Shown piece after piece: positions 8,961-18,794 of a DNA stretch of 64,000 bases. The DNA lies in assembly GCF_005887635.2 (NCBI RefSeq), contig NZ_CP040818.1, forward strand, positions 3,936,501-4,000,500, in the 5' to 3' direction. The stretch is from Paroceanicella profunda (GTDB lineage Bacteria > Pseudomonadota > Alphaproteobacteria > Rhodobacterales > Rhodobacteraceae). Position 1 is the stretch's first letter. Each line of letters begins with the position of its first letter. A program made the translations under genes and the position numbers. The notes below the pieces were generated by a model. That model had not been told where the DNA came from. It worked only from the letters and a program-made list of their open reading frames with translations, and did no database searches.

Positions 8961-9581
8961 TCAGTTCTTCGCGTAGAACTCGACCACGAGGTTCGGTTCC
9001 ATCTGCACCGGGTACGGGATGTCCGACAGGGCCGGGGTCCGCACGAAGGTGGCGGTCATCTTGGAGTGGTCCACCTCGAGGTACTCCGGCACGTCACGCT
9101 CCGCGGAGGCGGCGGCTTCGAGCACGAGGGCGAGCTGCTTGGAGGCCGACTTGACCTCGATCACGTCGCCTTCCTTCACGCGGTAGGACGGGATGTTCAC
9201 ACGCTGGCCGTTCACGAGAACATGGCAGTGGTTCACGAACTGGCGGGCGGCGAAGATGGTCGGCACGAACTTCGCGCGGTACACCACGGCGTCCAGGCGA
9301 CGCTCCAGGAAGCCCACCAGGGCCTCACCGGTGTCACCACGGGTCTTCGCGGCGTCGGCGTAGATGCGGCGGAACTGCTTCTCGGTGAGATCGCCGTAGT
9401 AGCCCTTGAGCTTCTGCTTGGCGCGCAGCTGGGTGCCGAAATCGGACAGCTTGGTCTTGCGGCGCTGGCCATGCTGGCCCGGGCCATACTCACGGCGGTT
9501 CACCGGGGACTTCGGACGGCCCCAGATGTTCTCGCCCATGCGGCGGTCGATCTTGTATTTCGCGGACGTACGTTTGGTCAC
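8961..9581 (-). CDS. rpsD: 30S ribosomal protein S4
   Basis: A 206-residue S4 protein, a primary 16S rRNA binder in 30S assembly. It starts [20 protein letters not shown] and contains the typical [18 protein letters not shown] segment. The S4 RNA-binding domain follows ([43 protein letters not shown]), and the end is [10 protein letters not shown]. The start chosen is GTG at 9581, because the conserved N-terminus begins there and AGGAG lies 7 nt upstream. The in-frame upstream ATG at 9686 adds residues absent from the family. As in many alphaproteobacteria, it is a stand-alone gene outside the main ribosomal operons. Confidence 0.96.
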   Translation of the reverse strand: MTKRTSAKYKIDRRMGENIWGRPKSPVNRREYGPGQHGQRRKTKLSDFGTQLRAKQKLKGYYGDLTEKQFRRIYADAAKTRGDTGEALVGFLERRLDAVVYRAKFVPTIFAARQFVNHCHVLVNGQRVNIPSYRVKEGDVIEVKSASKQLALVLEAAASAERDVPEYLEVDHSKMTATFVRTPALSDIPYPVQMEPNLVVEFYAKN

Positions 9582-9891
9582 GTCGCGGCTCCTTTCACGT
9601 TCAAAACTGAGGCGCCCTCCTTTCCCCTCCGCATGAGGGGCGACAGGTTCCCCCTTGCGGGGGCCTCGCGCGCCAAGACAAGCCACCGCCCTAACAGGCG
9701 GCGGATCGCGGCCTTATAAGCTTATCGGGGGCGGTGTCAACCACGGGGTCTGCCGGGGCGCCGCGCTTGCCCTGCCACGCTTCCTGCGCGGGGGGAACAG
9801 AGATCGCCGACGACACCGCGGGCGCCTGCGCCGCCCCTTCCCCGCGCGCGGGAGATGACGGGGGATGACGGAGTATCACATCGGCGCGCGT
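9582..9891. other. Intergenic gap upstream of rpsD
   Basis: The start of a long divergent gap between rpsD and mtnA. A short rpsD leader with small CCCTCC/GGAGGG-like inverted repeats lies near 9610-9660. The rpsD promoter must be here, but I cannot place its boxes confidently. The rest of the gap is a tandem array (separate entry). Confidence 0.35.
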
Positions 9892-10400
9892 GGGAGGACG
9901 ATACCGGCGCGCAGGCGGCCGGCCCGTGCCGCAGGGCACGCCCATTCCTCGCACGCAGGAGCTACCTGGGCGAGTACGGAGCCTCTTCCGGAGGCGGGCG
10001 CCCGCGCCGCCCCTTCCCCACAACGGGAGGACGACACCGGCGCGCAGGCGGCCGGCCCGGCCCGCAGGGCGCGCCCATTCCTCGCGCGCAGGAGCTACCG
10101 GGGCGGGTGCGGAGCCCCTTGCGGAGGCGGGCGCCCGCGCCGCCCCTTCCCCACACGGGAGGGCGACACCGGCGCGCAGGCGGCCGGCCCGGCCCGCAGG
10201 GCGCGCCCATTCCTCGCGCGCAGGAGCTACCGGGGCGGGTGCGGAGCCCCTTGCGGAGGCGGGCGCCCGCGCCGCCCCTTCCCCACACGGGAGGGCGACA
10301 CCGGCGCCCTGGCAATCGGCCCGCCTCGGAGGGCGCGCCCTTTCCCCTCGCGCGCGCAGGAGCTACACAGGCCCGGAAGAAGGGGCGCGCCCGCCCCGCC
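9892..10400. repeat. Four-copy tandem array of a 132-133-nt unit
   Basis: Units begin at GGGAGG near 9892, 10025, 10157 and 10289. The second and third are almost identical; the first and last are more diverged. Each contains GGCGGGCGCCCGCGCCGCCC, a strongly self-complementary core. The last unit ends about 20 bp before the mtnA start codon. Because 132 is divisible by 3, the array reads open into mtnA in one frame, but that translation is Arg/Pro/Gly-rich and unlike any MtnA N-terminus, so the array is treated as non-coding. Confidence 0.9.
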
Positions 10401-10422
10401 CGCCAGCCCCAGGGAGTTCGCC

Positions 10423-11526
10423 ATGAAGATCGACGGGACCGCCTATCGCACCATCTGGCTCAACGCCGACGGCCAGGGGGTGGACATCCTCGACCAGACC
10501 CGCTTCCCGCATGCCTTCGAGGTCATCACCCTGCGCGACCTCGACGCCGCCGCCACCGCCATCCGCGACATGTGGGTGCGCGGCGCGCCGCTGATCGGGG
10601 CCACGGCCGCCTATGGCATGGCCCTCGCCCTGCGCGCGGACGCCTCCGACACCGCCCTTGCCGCCGCGCATGAGCGCCTGCTCGCCACCCGGCCCACCGC
10701 GATCAACCTGCGCTGGGCGCTGGAGCGCTGCCGGGCCCGGCTGGCACCGCTCTCCCCGCGCGACCGGCCGGGCGCGGCCTACCGCCTCGCCGCCGAGATC
10801 TGCGACGAGGACGTGGCCATCAACGCGGCCATCGGCGAGGCCGGGCTCGCCCTCATCCGCGAGATGTCCGCGCGCAAGGGCGGCGCCCCGGTGAACATCC
10901 TCACCCATTGCAACGCCGGCTGGCTGGCCACGGTGGACTGGGGCACCGCCACGGCGCCGATCTACAAGGCGCATGACGCCGGCATTCCCGTGCATGTCTG
11001 GGTGGACGAGACCCGGCCGCGCAACCAGGGCGCCTTCCTCACCGCCTGGGAACTGGGCCGCCACGGCGTGCCGCACCACGTGGTGGTGGACAATGCCGGC
11101 GGCCACCTGATGCAGCACGGCAAGGTCGACATGGTGATCGTCGGCACGGACCGGACCACCGCGCGCGGCGACGTGTGCAACAAGATCGGCACCTACCTGA
11201 AGGCGCTCGCGGCGGCGGACAACGGCGTGCCCTTCTATGTCGCCCTGCCCTCGCCCACCATCGACTTCACGGTGGAGGACGGGCTGGCCGGCATCCCGAT
11301 CGAGGAGCGCTCCGGGCGCGAGGTCACCCATATCGCCGGGCGCGGGCCGGATGGCGTGGCGGTCGACGTGCAGCTCACCCCGGACGGATCCGACGGCTTC
11401 AACCCGGCCTTCGACGTCACCCCCGCCCGGCTGGTGACCGGCCTGATCACCGAGCGCGGCCTGTGCCCCGCCACCGCCGAGGGCATCGCGGGGCTCTTCC
11501 CCGAACGCGGCGCGCGGAGCGCCTGA
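10423..11526 (+). CDS. mtnA: S-methyl-5-thioribose-1-phosphate isomerase
   Basis: A 367-residue MtnA of the eIF2B-alpha-like family. It isomerises methylthioribose-1-phosphate to methylthioribulose-1-phosphate in methionine salvage. Motifs seen are [13 protein letters not shown] near residue 50, the catalytic-cysteine loop [12 protein letters not shown], and [20 protein letters not shown] with the catalytic Asp, followed by the substrate-binding NKIGTY. The start at 10423 follows AGGGAG and matches the usual MKIDG N-terminus. No other methionine-salvage gene is adjacent. The 132-nt repeat array abuts the ribosome-binding region, an unusual leader for a housekeeping gene. Confidence 0.94.
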   Translation: MKIDGTAYRTIWLNADGQGVDILDQTRFPHAFEVITLRDLDAAATAIRDMWVRGAPLIGATAAYGMALALRADASDTALAAAHERLLATRPTAINLRWALERCRARLAPLSPRDRPGAAYRLAAEICDEDVAINAAIGEAGLALIREMSARKGGAPVNILTHCNAGWLATVDWGTATAPIYKAHDAGIPVHVWVDETRPRNQGAFLTAWELGRHGVPHHVVVDNAGGHLMQHGKVDMVIVGTDRTTARGDVCNKIGTYLKALAAADNGVPFYVALPSPTIDFTVEDGLAGIPIEERSGREVTHIAGRGPDGVAVDVQLTPDGSDGFNPAFDVTPARLVTGLITERGLCPATAEGIAGLFPERGARSA

Positions 11527-11551
11527 CGGGCGGGCGGGCCTCACGCAAGGG

Positions 11552-12199
11552 TCACAGTGGCGCGTAATAGTCCCTGAGGTAGCCGTAATCGGCGGCGCAG
11601 TATTCGCGCAACCCGCGCTGCACGGCGGCGGGAAGGTCGGCGAAATCGATCTTCGTCTCGCTCACCATCCGGCTGGGCAGGACGAGGCGCACCCCGGTGC
11701 GCCCGGAGAGATACTCCACCAGCGCGTCGAGCTCCTCCATCCGGTAGACCTTGTCGAACCAGCCGAGATCGGGGCCGAGAAACACCGCGGAGGGGTCCGT
11801 GTGGTTGCGGATCGGCGCGGAGAGGGCGCGGTACTGGTCGATGTTGAACACGAACTTCTGCAACCCCGGGTCCAGCGGCACGCCCAGCGCCTCCGCGGCA
11901 GCCGGGTTCACGTGGCGCGCGGAGAGCACCTTCCGCTGCAGCACCCGGTTGGTGTAGGCGGAGAGGATGCGCCGGATCGGGTCACGCACCACGGCGATCT
12001 TGGTCCAGCCCTCGTAGGCGGAAAGGTCCACCCGGTGGAACCGCGTCGAGGAGGCCTCGGCATGGGCGCTGGCGCCCGGCGCGTCCTCATCCAGCGGCTT
12101 TCCGTGATTTGCGTGATAGAACACACGCTTGAGGGAGGAACTTGCCACCTTCGGAATCGGGAAGTAGACGATTGAATGCGCGTCGATCGTGGCGGTCAT
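11552..12199 (-). CDS. Sulfotransferase-family protein
   Basis: A 215-residue protein with the two PAPS-binding signatures of Golgi-type (Sulfotransfer_2) sulfotransferases. The 5'-phosphosulfate loop is FPIPKVASSSLKR near residues 12-24 and the 3'-phosphate motif is VVRDPIRRILSAYTN near residues 70-84. Such enzymes transfer sulfate to carbohydrates or small molecules; the acceptor here cannot be deduced. ATG 12199 is preferred over an upstream in-frame start because GGAGGA precedes it at normal spacing. It converges with mtnA (25-bp gap) and diverges from the HIT gene. Confidence 0.78.
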   Translation of the reverse strand: MTATIDAHSIVYFPIPKVASSSLKRVFYHANHGKPLDEDAPGASAHAEASSTRFHRVDLSAYEGWTKIAVVRDPIRRILSAYTNRVLQRKVLSARHVNPAAAEALGVPLDPGLQKFVFNIDQYRALSAPIRNHTDPSAVFLGPDLGWFDKVYRMEELDALVEYLSGRTGVRLVLPSRMVSETKIDFADLPAAVQRGLREYCAADYGYLRDYYAPL

Positions 12200-12367
12200 C
12201 CTGTCCTCCGCGGCCCGGGGCCCGGCGCCCCGGGGCACATCAGCAACAGCGGGCCCGCTACGTCAACCCCGCGCGCCCGCCCCGCGCCGGCAAATCCGGG
12301 CGTGACGCGGCGCCGCCGCCCGGGCATTCTGGCGCCCTGCCCACCGAACCGCCCCCAGAGGACACAC

Positions 12368-12751
12368 ATGGCCTACGTCTACGACGACCAGAACATCTTC
12401 GCCCGCATCCTGCGCGGCGAAATCCCGAACAAGACCGTGCTGGAGACCGAGCATTCGCTCGCCTTCCACGACATCGGCCCGCAGGCCCCCTGCCACGTGC
12501 TGGTGATCCCGAGGGGCGCCTACGTGAGCTACGACCACTTCACCGCCGAGGCGAGCGACGCGGAGATCCTCGATTTCTCCCGCGCCGTGGGCGAGGTGTG
12601 CCGGATGATGGAAGTCTCGCCCGCGGGCACCGGCCAGGGCTACCGGCTGATCTCCAACACCGGAGACCACGGCCACCAGGAAGTGCCGCACCTGCACGTC
12701 CACGTGCTCGGCGGCCGCTCGCTGGGCCGGATGCTGGAGGCGCTGGACTGA
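12368..12751 (+). CDS. HIT-family (histidine triad, Hint-like) hydrolase
   Basis: A 127-residue member of the Hint branch of HIT proteins, which hydrolyse nucleotide phosphoramidates such as AMP-lysine. The fold markers are IFARILRGEIPNKTVLE at the N-terminus, HVLVIPRGAYVS in the middle and the histidine triad HLHVHVLGGR near residues 107-116. ATG at 12368 follows an AGAGGA-like ribosome site. It stands alone, convergent with the ABC ATPase gene. The physiological substrate is unknown. Confidence 0.92.
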   Translation: MAYVYDDQNIFARILRGEIPNKTVLETEHSLAFHDIGPQAPCHVLVIPRGAYVSYDHFTAEASDAEILDFSRAVGEVCRMMEVSPAGTGQGYRLISNTGDHGHQEVPHLHVHVLGGRSLGRMLEALD

Positions 12752-12889
12752 CGGCGCCGCCGGCGCGCCCCGTCCCGAGGGACCGGGCGCCGCGGCGGGG
12801 GCGGGGCCGTCCCTGCGTCCCGCCGCGATCCCGCAGAGGCAGCATCGCCCCCCGCCGCTGCCCCCGGTCAGTCCCACCCGGCGATGCGC

Positions 12890-13861
12890 CTAGGAGGCCT
12901 TGCCGAGCGGGGCCTCGCCCTCGGGGGGCAGCTTCGTGGAGGTGAGCGCCACGAAGATGTCCTCCAGATGGGGCTCCTCGCTCGCCACGTCGGCGATGGA
13001 GATGCCGGCGGCGCGGACGGCGTCGAGCACCCGGCCGGCGCTCATCTTCGCCCGCGCGTAGCTCAGCGCCAGGCTGCCGTCGGGGCGCAGCGCGGCGCGC
13101 ACGCCCTCCGGCAGGCCCTCGGGCAGCGCCGTCGGTCGCTCGGGGGTGATCACCAGCGTCTTGGTGTCCATCCGCCCGATCAGCGCCGACTTCTCCTCGC
13201 AGGCCACCAGCGCCCCGTCGGCGATGATGCCGATGCGGTCGCACATCTGCTCGGCTTCCTCCAGGTAATGGGTGGTGAGGATGATGGTGGTGCCGGCGGC
13301 GTTGAGCTCGCGCACATAGTCCCACAGCATCTGGCGCAGCTCGATGTCCACGCCCGCGGTGGGTTCGTCGAGCACCAGCACCTGGGGCGCGTGCACCAGC
13401 GCCTTGGCCACCAGCAGCCGGCGCCGCATGCCGCCCGAGAGGGTGCGGGCATAGGAATCGGCCTTGTCGAGCAGGCCGACCGAGGTGAGGATGCTCTCGG
13501 TGCGCCGCTCGCGCGCGGGCACGCCGTAGAGGCCGGCCTGCAGCTCCAGCGCCGCGCGCGGGCTGAAGAACGGGTCGATGTTGAGCTCCTGGGGCACCAC
13601 GCCGATGGCGGCCCGGCTCTGGCGCGGGTTCACGTCCTGGTCGAAGCCCCAGATCTTCACCGTGCCGGCGCTCTTGCGCACCAGGCCGGCCATGATGTTG
13701 ATCGTGGTGGATTTTCCGGCGCCGTTCGGCCCCAGCAGCCCGAAGACGGAGCCGGCGGGAATGTCGAGGTCGAGGCTTTTCAGCGCCTCCTTGTCCGGCG
13801 CCCCGCCGGTTCCGGGGTAGACCTTGCGCAGGCCCCGCAATTCGATGGCGTTCTGCGGCAT
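12890..13861 (-). CDS. ABC-2-type transporter ATP-binding protein
   Basis: A 323-residue ABC ATPase. Walker A is GPNGAGKST, the signature is LSGGMRRR, Walker B with D-loop is [12 protein letters not shown], and the H-loop is TTHY. The roughly 90-residue C-terminal extension ([14 protein letters not shown]) is typical of NodI/CcmA-like ATPases that serve ABC-2 exporters. ATG at 13861 follows AAGGGA; a start six codons upstream (13879) is possible. No permease is adjacent in either direction, so its membrane partner must be encoded elsewhere or outside the same operon. The exported substrate is unknown. Confidence 0.9.
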   Translation of the reverse strand: MPQNAIELRGLRKVYPGTGGAPDKEALKSLDLDIPAGSVFGLLGPNGAGKSTTINIMAGLVRKSAGTVKIWGFDQDVNPRQSRAAIGVVPQELNIDPFFSPRAALELQAGLYGVPARERRTESILTSVGLLDKADSYARTLSGGMRRRLLVAKALVHAPQVLVLDEPTAGVDIELRQMLWDYVRELNAAGTTIILTTHYLEEAEQMCDRIGIIADGALVACEEKSALIGRMDTKTLVITPERPTALPEGLPEGVRAALRPDGSLALSYARAKMSAGRVLDAVRAAGISIADVASEEPHLEDIFVALTSTKLPPEGEAPLGKAS

Positions 13862-14012
13862 GTGGTGTTCCCTTCGCATCTGTTGCAGCGGCGTCGCGGA
13901 GCGGCCCCGGCCGGGCCCGGCCAGCCGATCGCGCCTTGCCGCGCGGCGCGGGATCGCTATCATGCGCGACCTTGAGCGGTCAACGCCGCGACCAGACCCG
14001 GAGACCCTGCGC

Positions 14013-14195
14013 ATGACAATCGAGGCACCCGAAACCCAGGAAGTCACTAAGAGCCGCATCGCCTGTGACGGCGGCGGGCCGGCCACCGGCCACCCCCGGG
14101 TCTGGCTGACGATCCCGCCGGAGACCGGGTTCGTCGAATGCCCCTATTGCGACAAGAAATTCGTGCTCAGGCCCGGCTCGGTCGACGAGCACTGA
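14013..14195 (+). CDS. Zinc-finger domain protein (NDUFS6/zf-CHCC type)
   Basis: A 60-residue protein with a C-x8-H-x14-C-x2-C zinc-binding pattern ([10 protein letters not shown], then [10 protein letters not shown]). This is the small zinc-binding domain related to the NDUFS6/NUMM accessory subunit of complex I, common in alphaproteobacteria. ATG 14013 begins MTIEAPE. The reading frame continues upstream, antisense to the ABC gene, but without similarity. It precedes polA by 280 bp on the same strand. A role in complex I is inferred from the family. Confidence 0.82.
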   Translation: MTIEAPETQEVTKSRIACDGGGPATGHPRVWLTIPPETGFVECPYCDKKFVLRPGSVDEH

Positions 14196-14474
14196 GCCGC
14201 CCGCCGGCCACGGCCGGACGGCGCCGCGCGGATCCGCCCCTCCCCCGCCGGGAGGGAGGTGATTGCGCTGCGCAGGGCGAAGACGGCGCCGGACGGACGG
14301 CAGCATCGCCCGAAGCCGGCACCGGCCGAGGACATCGCCGGCCGACGCCGGCACTGAGCCGAACACAGGCCCGACGACAGACCCCGTGCCCGCAGACGGC
14401 ACAGTCCCGAATGCCCACCCGAATGCCCGCAGCCGGCCCGACGCCGGACGCACAGCCGAGACGGAGACCCCACC

Positions 14475-17330
14475 ATGAGCGACACCAGCACGGACGCGGC
14501 CCCGGGGAGCCTCGGCATCGGCCCCGGCGACCACCTGCACCTGATCGACGGCTCCGGCTTCATCTTCCGCGCCTACCACGCGCTGCCGCCGCTCACCCGC
14601 AAGTCCGACGGCCTGCCGGTGGGCGCGGTCTCGGGCTTCTGCAACATGATCTTCAAGCTGGTTGAAGACGCGAAGGGCCCGGACGCCCCCACCCATGTGG
14701 CGGTGATCTTCGACTATTCCTCCAAGACCTTCCGCAACGAGATCTACCCCCAGTACAAGGCCCAGCGCCCGCCGGCGCCGGAAGACCTGGTGCCGCAGTT
14801 CCCGCTGATCCGCGACGCCACGCGCGCCTTCAACCTGCCCTGCATCGAGATGGACGGCTATGAGGCCGACGACATCATCGCCACCTATGCCGACCAGGCC
14901 GCGGCGGCGGGCGCGAAGGTGACGATCATCTCGTCGGACAAGGACCTGATGCAGCTGGTCGATGACCGCGTCTCCATGCTCGACGGCATGAAGAACCGCC
15001 AGATCACCGCCGAGGAGGTGGTGGAGAAATTCGGCGTGCGCCCGGACCGGGTGATCGACGTGCAGGCGCTGGCGGGAGATTCGGTGGACAACGTGCCCGG
15101 CGCGCCCGGCATCGGCATCAAGACCGCGGCGCTGCTGATCAACGAATACGGCGACCTCGACACGCTGCTGGCCCGGGCGGAGGAGATCAAGCAGCCCAAG
15201 CGCCGGCAGACGCTGATCGACTTCGCGGACCAGATCCGCGTCTCGCGCCGGCTGGTGACGCTCATGCGCGACGTGCCGGTGGAGGAGCCGATCGGCGCCC
15301 TCGCCCTGCGTGAACCGGACCCGCAGATGCTGGTCGACTTCCTGGCGCAGATGGAATTCCGCACCCTGGCGACCCGTGCCGCCGGCAAGTTGGGGCTGGA
15401 GGCGCCGGTGATCACCGAGGCGCCGGCCGCCCCCGCCCCCGCGGCACCGGCACAGGCCGGCACGCCCGATGCCCCGCCCCCGATCGACCCCGCCGGCTAC
15501 GAGACCGTCTCCGACGCCGCCGCCCTGCAGCGCTGGTGCGCGCTGGCGCGCGCGCGCGGCCATGTGGCGGTGGACACCGAGACGACGTCGCTGGACGAGA
15601 TGGTGGCCGAGCTGGTCGGCGTCTCGCTCTGCGTGGAGGCGGGGTCGGCCTGCTACATCCCGCTGGGCCATGTGGAGGGCACGGGCGACCTGCTGGGCGC
15701 GCGCAGCGCCGCCCCGGGCCAGATGGACCGCGAGGAGGCGCTCGCCCTGCTGCGCGACATCCTGGAGGACGATGCGATCCTCAAGATCGGCCAGAACCTG
15801 AAGTACGACCTGAAGGTGCTGGCCCGGGCCGGGCTGCGCGTGGCTCCGATCGACGACACGATGCTGATCTCCTACGCGCTCGATTCCGGCCTCGGCTCCC
15901 ACGGCATGGACGCGCTCTCCGAGCGCCACCTGGGCCACAAGCCGATCCCGATCAAGACCCTGCTCGGCACCGGAAAGGCCGCCATCAGCTTCGACCAGGT
16001 GCCCATCGCCTCGGCCACGCCCTACGCGGCGGAGGATGCCGACGTCACCCTGCGCCTGTGGCAGGCGCTGAAACCGCGGCTGGTGCGCGACCGGCTCACC
16101 ACCGTCTACGAGACGCTGGAGCGCCCGCTGGTGCCCGTGCTCGCGCAGATGGAGATGGAGGGCATCAAGGTGGACCGCGACCACCTCAGCCGCATGTCCA
16201 ACAGCTTCGCCCAGCGCATGGCCGGGCTGGAGGCGGAGATCCACGAGCTCGCGGGCGGGGCGTTCAACGTGGGCTCCCCGAAGCAGCTTGGCGAGATCCT
16301 GTTCGAGCGCATGGAGCTGCCCGGCGGCAAGAAGGGCAAGGCCGGCGCCTGGGGCACCGGCGCCGACGTGCTGGAGACGCTGGCCGCCGAGGGGCACGCC
16401 CTGCCCGCGCGGGTGCTCGACTGGCGGCAGATGTCGAAGCTCAAGTCCACCTACACCGACGCGCTGCCCACCCATATCAACGCCGAGACGGGCCGCGTGC
16501 ACACCTCCTTCAGCCTCGCGGCCACCACCACCGGGCGCCTCGCCTCCACCGACCCGAACCTGCAGAACATCCCCGTGCGCTCCGAGGAGGGCCGGCAGAT
16601 CCGCGAGGCCTTCATCGCCGAGCCGGGCAACCTGATCGTGAGCCTCGACTACAGCCAGATCGAGCTGCGCATCCTCGCCGAGGTCGCGGGCATCGACACG
16701 CTCAAGCAGGCGTTCCGCGAGGGGCTCGACATCCACGCCATGACCGCCTCGGAGATGTTCGGCGTGCCGATCGAGGGCATGGACCCGATGATCCGCCGCC
16801 AGGCCAAGGCGATCAACTTCGGCGTCATCTACGGCATCTCCGCCTTCGGCCTGTCCAACAACCTACGCATTCCGCGCGGCGACGCGCAGGATTTCATCGA
16901 CCGCTACTTCGAGAAGTTCCCCGGCATCCGCGCCTACATGGACAGCACGGTGGAGGGCGCGAAGGCAAAGGGATATGTGGAGACACTGTTCGGCCGTCGC
17001 ATCCACACGCCGGAGATCAACGCCAAGGGCCCCGGGGCGGGCTTCGCCAAGCGCGCGGCCATCAACGCCCCGATCCAGGGCGCCGCGGCCGACGTGATCC
17101 GCCGCGCGATGATCCGGGTGCCGGCGGCGCTCGCCGCCGCCCGCCTGCCCGCCCGCATGCTGCTGCAGGTCCACGACGAACTGCTGTTCGAAGTGCCCGA
17201 GGCGCAGGTGGAAGACACCATTTCCGTGGTCCGCGGCGTGATGGAGGGCGCGAGCCACCCGGCCGTCCACCTCGACGTGCCGCTCGTGGTGGACGCGGGC
17301 TTCGGCCCGAACTGGGCCGCCGCCCACTGA
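14475..17330 (+). CDS. polA: DNA polymerase I
   Basis: A full-length 951-residue Pol I used in Okazaki-fragment processing and repair. The N-terminal 5'-3' exonuclease domain (about 1-300) has LIDGSGFIFRAYHA, EADDIIATYA and GDSVDNVPGAPGIG. A 3'-5' exonuclease domain follows with an intact DxE motif (VAVDTETTSLD), and the tail of the domain shows YAAEDADVTL. The polymerase domain has motif A SLDYSQIELRILAEV, motif B RRQAKAINFGVIYGIS and motif C LLQVHDELLFEV. An Ala/Pro-rich linker separates the nuclease domains. Long open frames on the opposite strand through this gene are GC-driven shadows. A large stem-loop follows. Confidence 0.97.
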   Translation: MSDTSTDAAPGSLGIGPGDHLHLIDGSGFIFRAYHALPPLTRKSDGLPVGAVSGFCNMIFKLVEDAKGPDAPTHVAVIFDYSSKTFRNEIYPQYKAQRPPAPEDLVPQFPLIRDATRAFNLPCIEMDGYEADDIIATYADQAAAAGAKVTIISSDKDLMQLVDDRVSMLDGMKNRQITAEEVVEKFGVRPDRVIDVQALAGDSVDNVPGAPGIGIKTAALLINEYGDLDTLLARAEEIKQPKRRQTLIDFADQIRVSRRLVTLMRDVPVEEPIGALALREPDPQMLVDFLAQMEFRTLATRAAGKLGLEAPVITEAPAAPAPAAPAQAGTPDAPPPIDPAGYETVSDAAALQRWCALARARGHVAVDTETTSLDEMVAELVGVSLCVEAGSACYIPLGHVEGTGDLLGARSAAPGQMDREEALALLRDILEDDAILKIGQNLKYDLKVLARAGLRVAPIDDTMLISYALDSGLGSHGMDALSERHLGHKPIPIKTLLGTGKAAISFDQVPIASATPYAAEDADVTLRLWQALKPRLVRDRLTTVYETLERPLVPVLAQMEMEGIKVDRDHLSRMSNSFAQRMAGLEAEIHELAGGAFNVGSPKQLGEILFERMELPGGKKGKAGAWGTGADVLETLAAEGHALPARVLDWRQMSKLKSTYTDALPTHINAETGRVHTSFSLAATTTGRLASTDPNLQNIPVRSEEGRQIREAFIAEPGNLIVSLDYSQIELRILAEVAGIDTLKQAFREGLDIHAMTASEMFGVPIEGMDPMIRRQAKAINFGVIYGISAFGLSNNLRIPRGDAQDFIDRYFEKFPGIRAYMDSTVEGAKAKGYVETLFGRRIHTPEINAKGPGAGFAKRAAINAPIQGAAADVIRRAMIRVPAALAAARLPARMLLQVHDELLFEVPEAQVEDTISVVRGVMEGASHPAVHLDVPLVVDAGFGPNWAAAH

Positions 17331-17399
17331 CCCCGGCAGGCCGGGGCCGCGCCCGGCCGGCCCCGGCCTCCGTGCCGCGCCCGCACGGGCCTGCCGGGG
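17331..17399. terminator. Large bidirectional stem-loop between polA and dapB
   Basis: A perfect 12-bp outer inverted repeat, CCCCGGCAGGCC at 17331-17342 and GGCCTGCCGGGG at 17388-17399, encloses further self-complementary GC-rich sequence. It begins at the polA stop codon and lies between converging genes, so it could stop transcription from both sides. No T-run is present. Confidence 0.6.
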
Positions 17400-17493
17400 G
17401 GGATGCGATGCGGCACGGCTGCCCGCCCCGGCGCGGGGCGCCAGACGGCCGGGGCACGGCCCGTCTCGCCCAGCGTGGCCCGGGGCCGAGGGC

Positions 17494-18303
17494 TCAGGAG
17501 AGGCCGAGCACGTCGATCATGGTGTATTCGCCCGGCTGCCTGTCGCGGCCCCAGAGCGCGGCCTTCACGGCGCCCCGCGCGAAGATCATCCGGTCGCTCG
17601 CGAGATGGCGCAGGGTGATGCGTTCGCCCAACCCGGCGAAGATCACCTCGTGCTCGCCCACCACGTCGCCGCCACGCAGGGCCGCGAAGCCGATGTCGCC
17701 GCGCCGGCGCGCGCCGGTCTGCCCGTCGCGGCCGCGGTCCGAGACGGAGGCGAGGTCGACCCCCCGCCCCTCCGCCGCGGCCTCGCCCAGCATCAGCGCG
17801 GTGCCCGAGGGGGCGTCGACCTTGTGGCGGTGGTGCATCTCCACGATCTCGATGTCGAAATCCGCGTCCAGCGCCGCGGCGAGGCGCCGGGTGAGCAGCG
17901 TGAGCACATTCACCCCGAGCGACATGTTCCCGGCGCGTATGATGGTGGCATGGCGCGCGGCCGCGGCCAGGCGCGGCATGTCCTCCGCCTCGAAGCCGGT
18001 GGTGCCGATCACATGCACGGCACGGGCCTGCGCGGCGAGTGCGGCATGCGCCAGCGTGGCCTGCGGCGCGGTGAAATCGATCGTGGCGCGCGAGATGGCC
18101 AGAACCTCGAGCGGGTCGTCCGACACGATCAGGCCGCGCGGCGCACCGCCGAGGCATTCGCCAAGGTCCCGCCCCACCCAGTCATGCCCGGGCCGGGCGG
18201 TCACGCCGCACAGCTCGGCCTCCGGGTGTTCGTCGACGGCGGCCACCAGCATGCGGCCCATGCGACCGGGCGCGCCGAGAACGGAAATCGGGGTCTTCTG
18301 CAT
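17494..18303 (-). CDS. dapB: 4-hydroxy-tetrahydrodipicolinate reductase
   Basis: A 269-residue DapB of the lysine/diaminopimelate pathway. The nucleotide-binding loop is [10 protein letters not shown] near residues 9-18, with Pro where many homologues have Ala. The catalytic segment is [16 protein letters not shown], with the His pair and Lys of the [14 protein letters not shown] motif. Further support comes from GTTGFEAED and [12 protein letters not shown] 18303 is chosen because GAGGAGGT precedes it by about 6 nt; two extra codons are possible from GTG 18309. It is divergent from the ArsR regulator, with about 130 bp between. Confidence 0.95.
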   Translation of the reverse strand: MQKTPISVLGAPGRMGRMLVAAVDEHPEAELCGVTARPGHDWVGRDLGECLGGAPRGLIVSDDPLEVLAISRATIDFTAPQATLAHAALAAQARAVHVIGTTGFEAEDMPRLAAAARHATIIRAGNMSLGVNVLTLLTRRLAAALDADFDIEIVEMHHRHKVDAPSGTALMLGEAAAEGRGVDLASVSDRGRDGQTGARRRGDIGFAALRGGDVVGEHEVIFAGLGERITLRHLASDRMIFARGAVKAALWGRDRQPGEYTMIDVLGLS

Positions 18304-18435
18304 CGTCACCTCCTCGCAGTCGGACCTGCACTACCATGCCGCGCGGGGCGGCGCGAGACCCGGTGCTTGTGAACCCCGCCCCCCGCGCCCTACATAGGTC
18401 CGACAGACCGGCGGCCGCACACCCGAGAGGATTCC

Positions 18436-18774
18436 ATGCCCCAGATCGCCCCCGGCGAGATCACCGAAGCCACCGAAGCGGCGATGGCCCGCAGTGCCGG
18501 CGACGCGGCGCTGTTCCTGAAGTCGCTCTCGCACGAGGGCCGGCTGATGATCCTGTGCCATCTGGCGACCGGGGAAAAATCGGTGACCGAGCTGGAAACC
18601 CTGCTCGGCGCGCGCCAGGCGGCGGTCTCCCAACAGCTCGCCCGCCTGCGCCGCGACGGCCTCGTCGCCCACCGCCGCGAGGGGAAATCGATCCTCTACC
18701 GGGTCGACGACCGCCGCGCGGCCCGGCTGGTGGGGCTGCTCTACGAGATGTTCTGCGCGCCCGGACAGGACTGA
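18436..18774 (+). CDS. ArsR-family winged-helix transcriptional regulator
   Basis: A 112-residue regulator whose whole length is one ArsR/SmtB winged helix: FLKSLSHEGRLMILCHLATGEKSVTELETLLG, the recognition helix ARQAAVSQQLARLRRDGLV, then the wing RREGKSILYRV. No metal-binding cysteine box (ELCVCD) is present at the usual helix-3 position, so a non-metal signal is likely, as in SoxR/BigR-like members. Only one Cys lies near the C-terminus. The nearest genes (dapB, comM) do not suggest a target. A GCCCTC/GAGGGC hairpin follows the stop (18776-18794). Confidence 0.88.
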   Translation: MPQIAPGEITEATEAAMARSAGDAALFLKSLSHEGRLMILCHLATGEKSVTELETLLGARQAAVSQQLARLRRDGLVAHRREGKSILYRVDDRRAARLVGLLYEMFCAPGQD

Positions 18775-18794
18775 AGCCCTCCGCTCGCGAGGGC

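Noticed and set aside
9582..9686. A longer S4 protein starting at ATG 9686
   Set aside because: The extra 35 residues are absent from the S4 family and GTG 9581 has a good ribosome site.
9865..10422. An N-terminal extension of MtnA through the 132-nt repeats
   Set aside because: The conserved MtnA start MKIDG with AGGGAG upstream is at 10423; the extension is low-complexity.
13970..13982. A third RutR operator (TTGAGCGGTCAA)
   Set aside because: Half-sites are TTGA/TCAA with wrong core and spacing, and the flanking genes are unrelated to pyrimidines.
13980..16736. A 900-residue open frame on the minus strand, antisense to polA
   Set aside because: Translation is His/Arg/Gly-rich with no domain, and polA on the other strand is complete with all motifs. 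It is a consequence of high GC at the third codon position.
15536..18397. A 950-residue open frame shifted against polA and antisense to dapB
   Set aside because: No domain. It crosses two real genes and their terminator.
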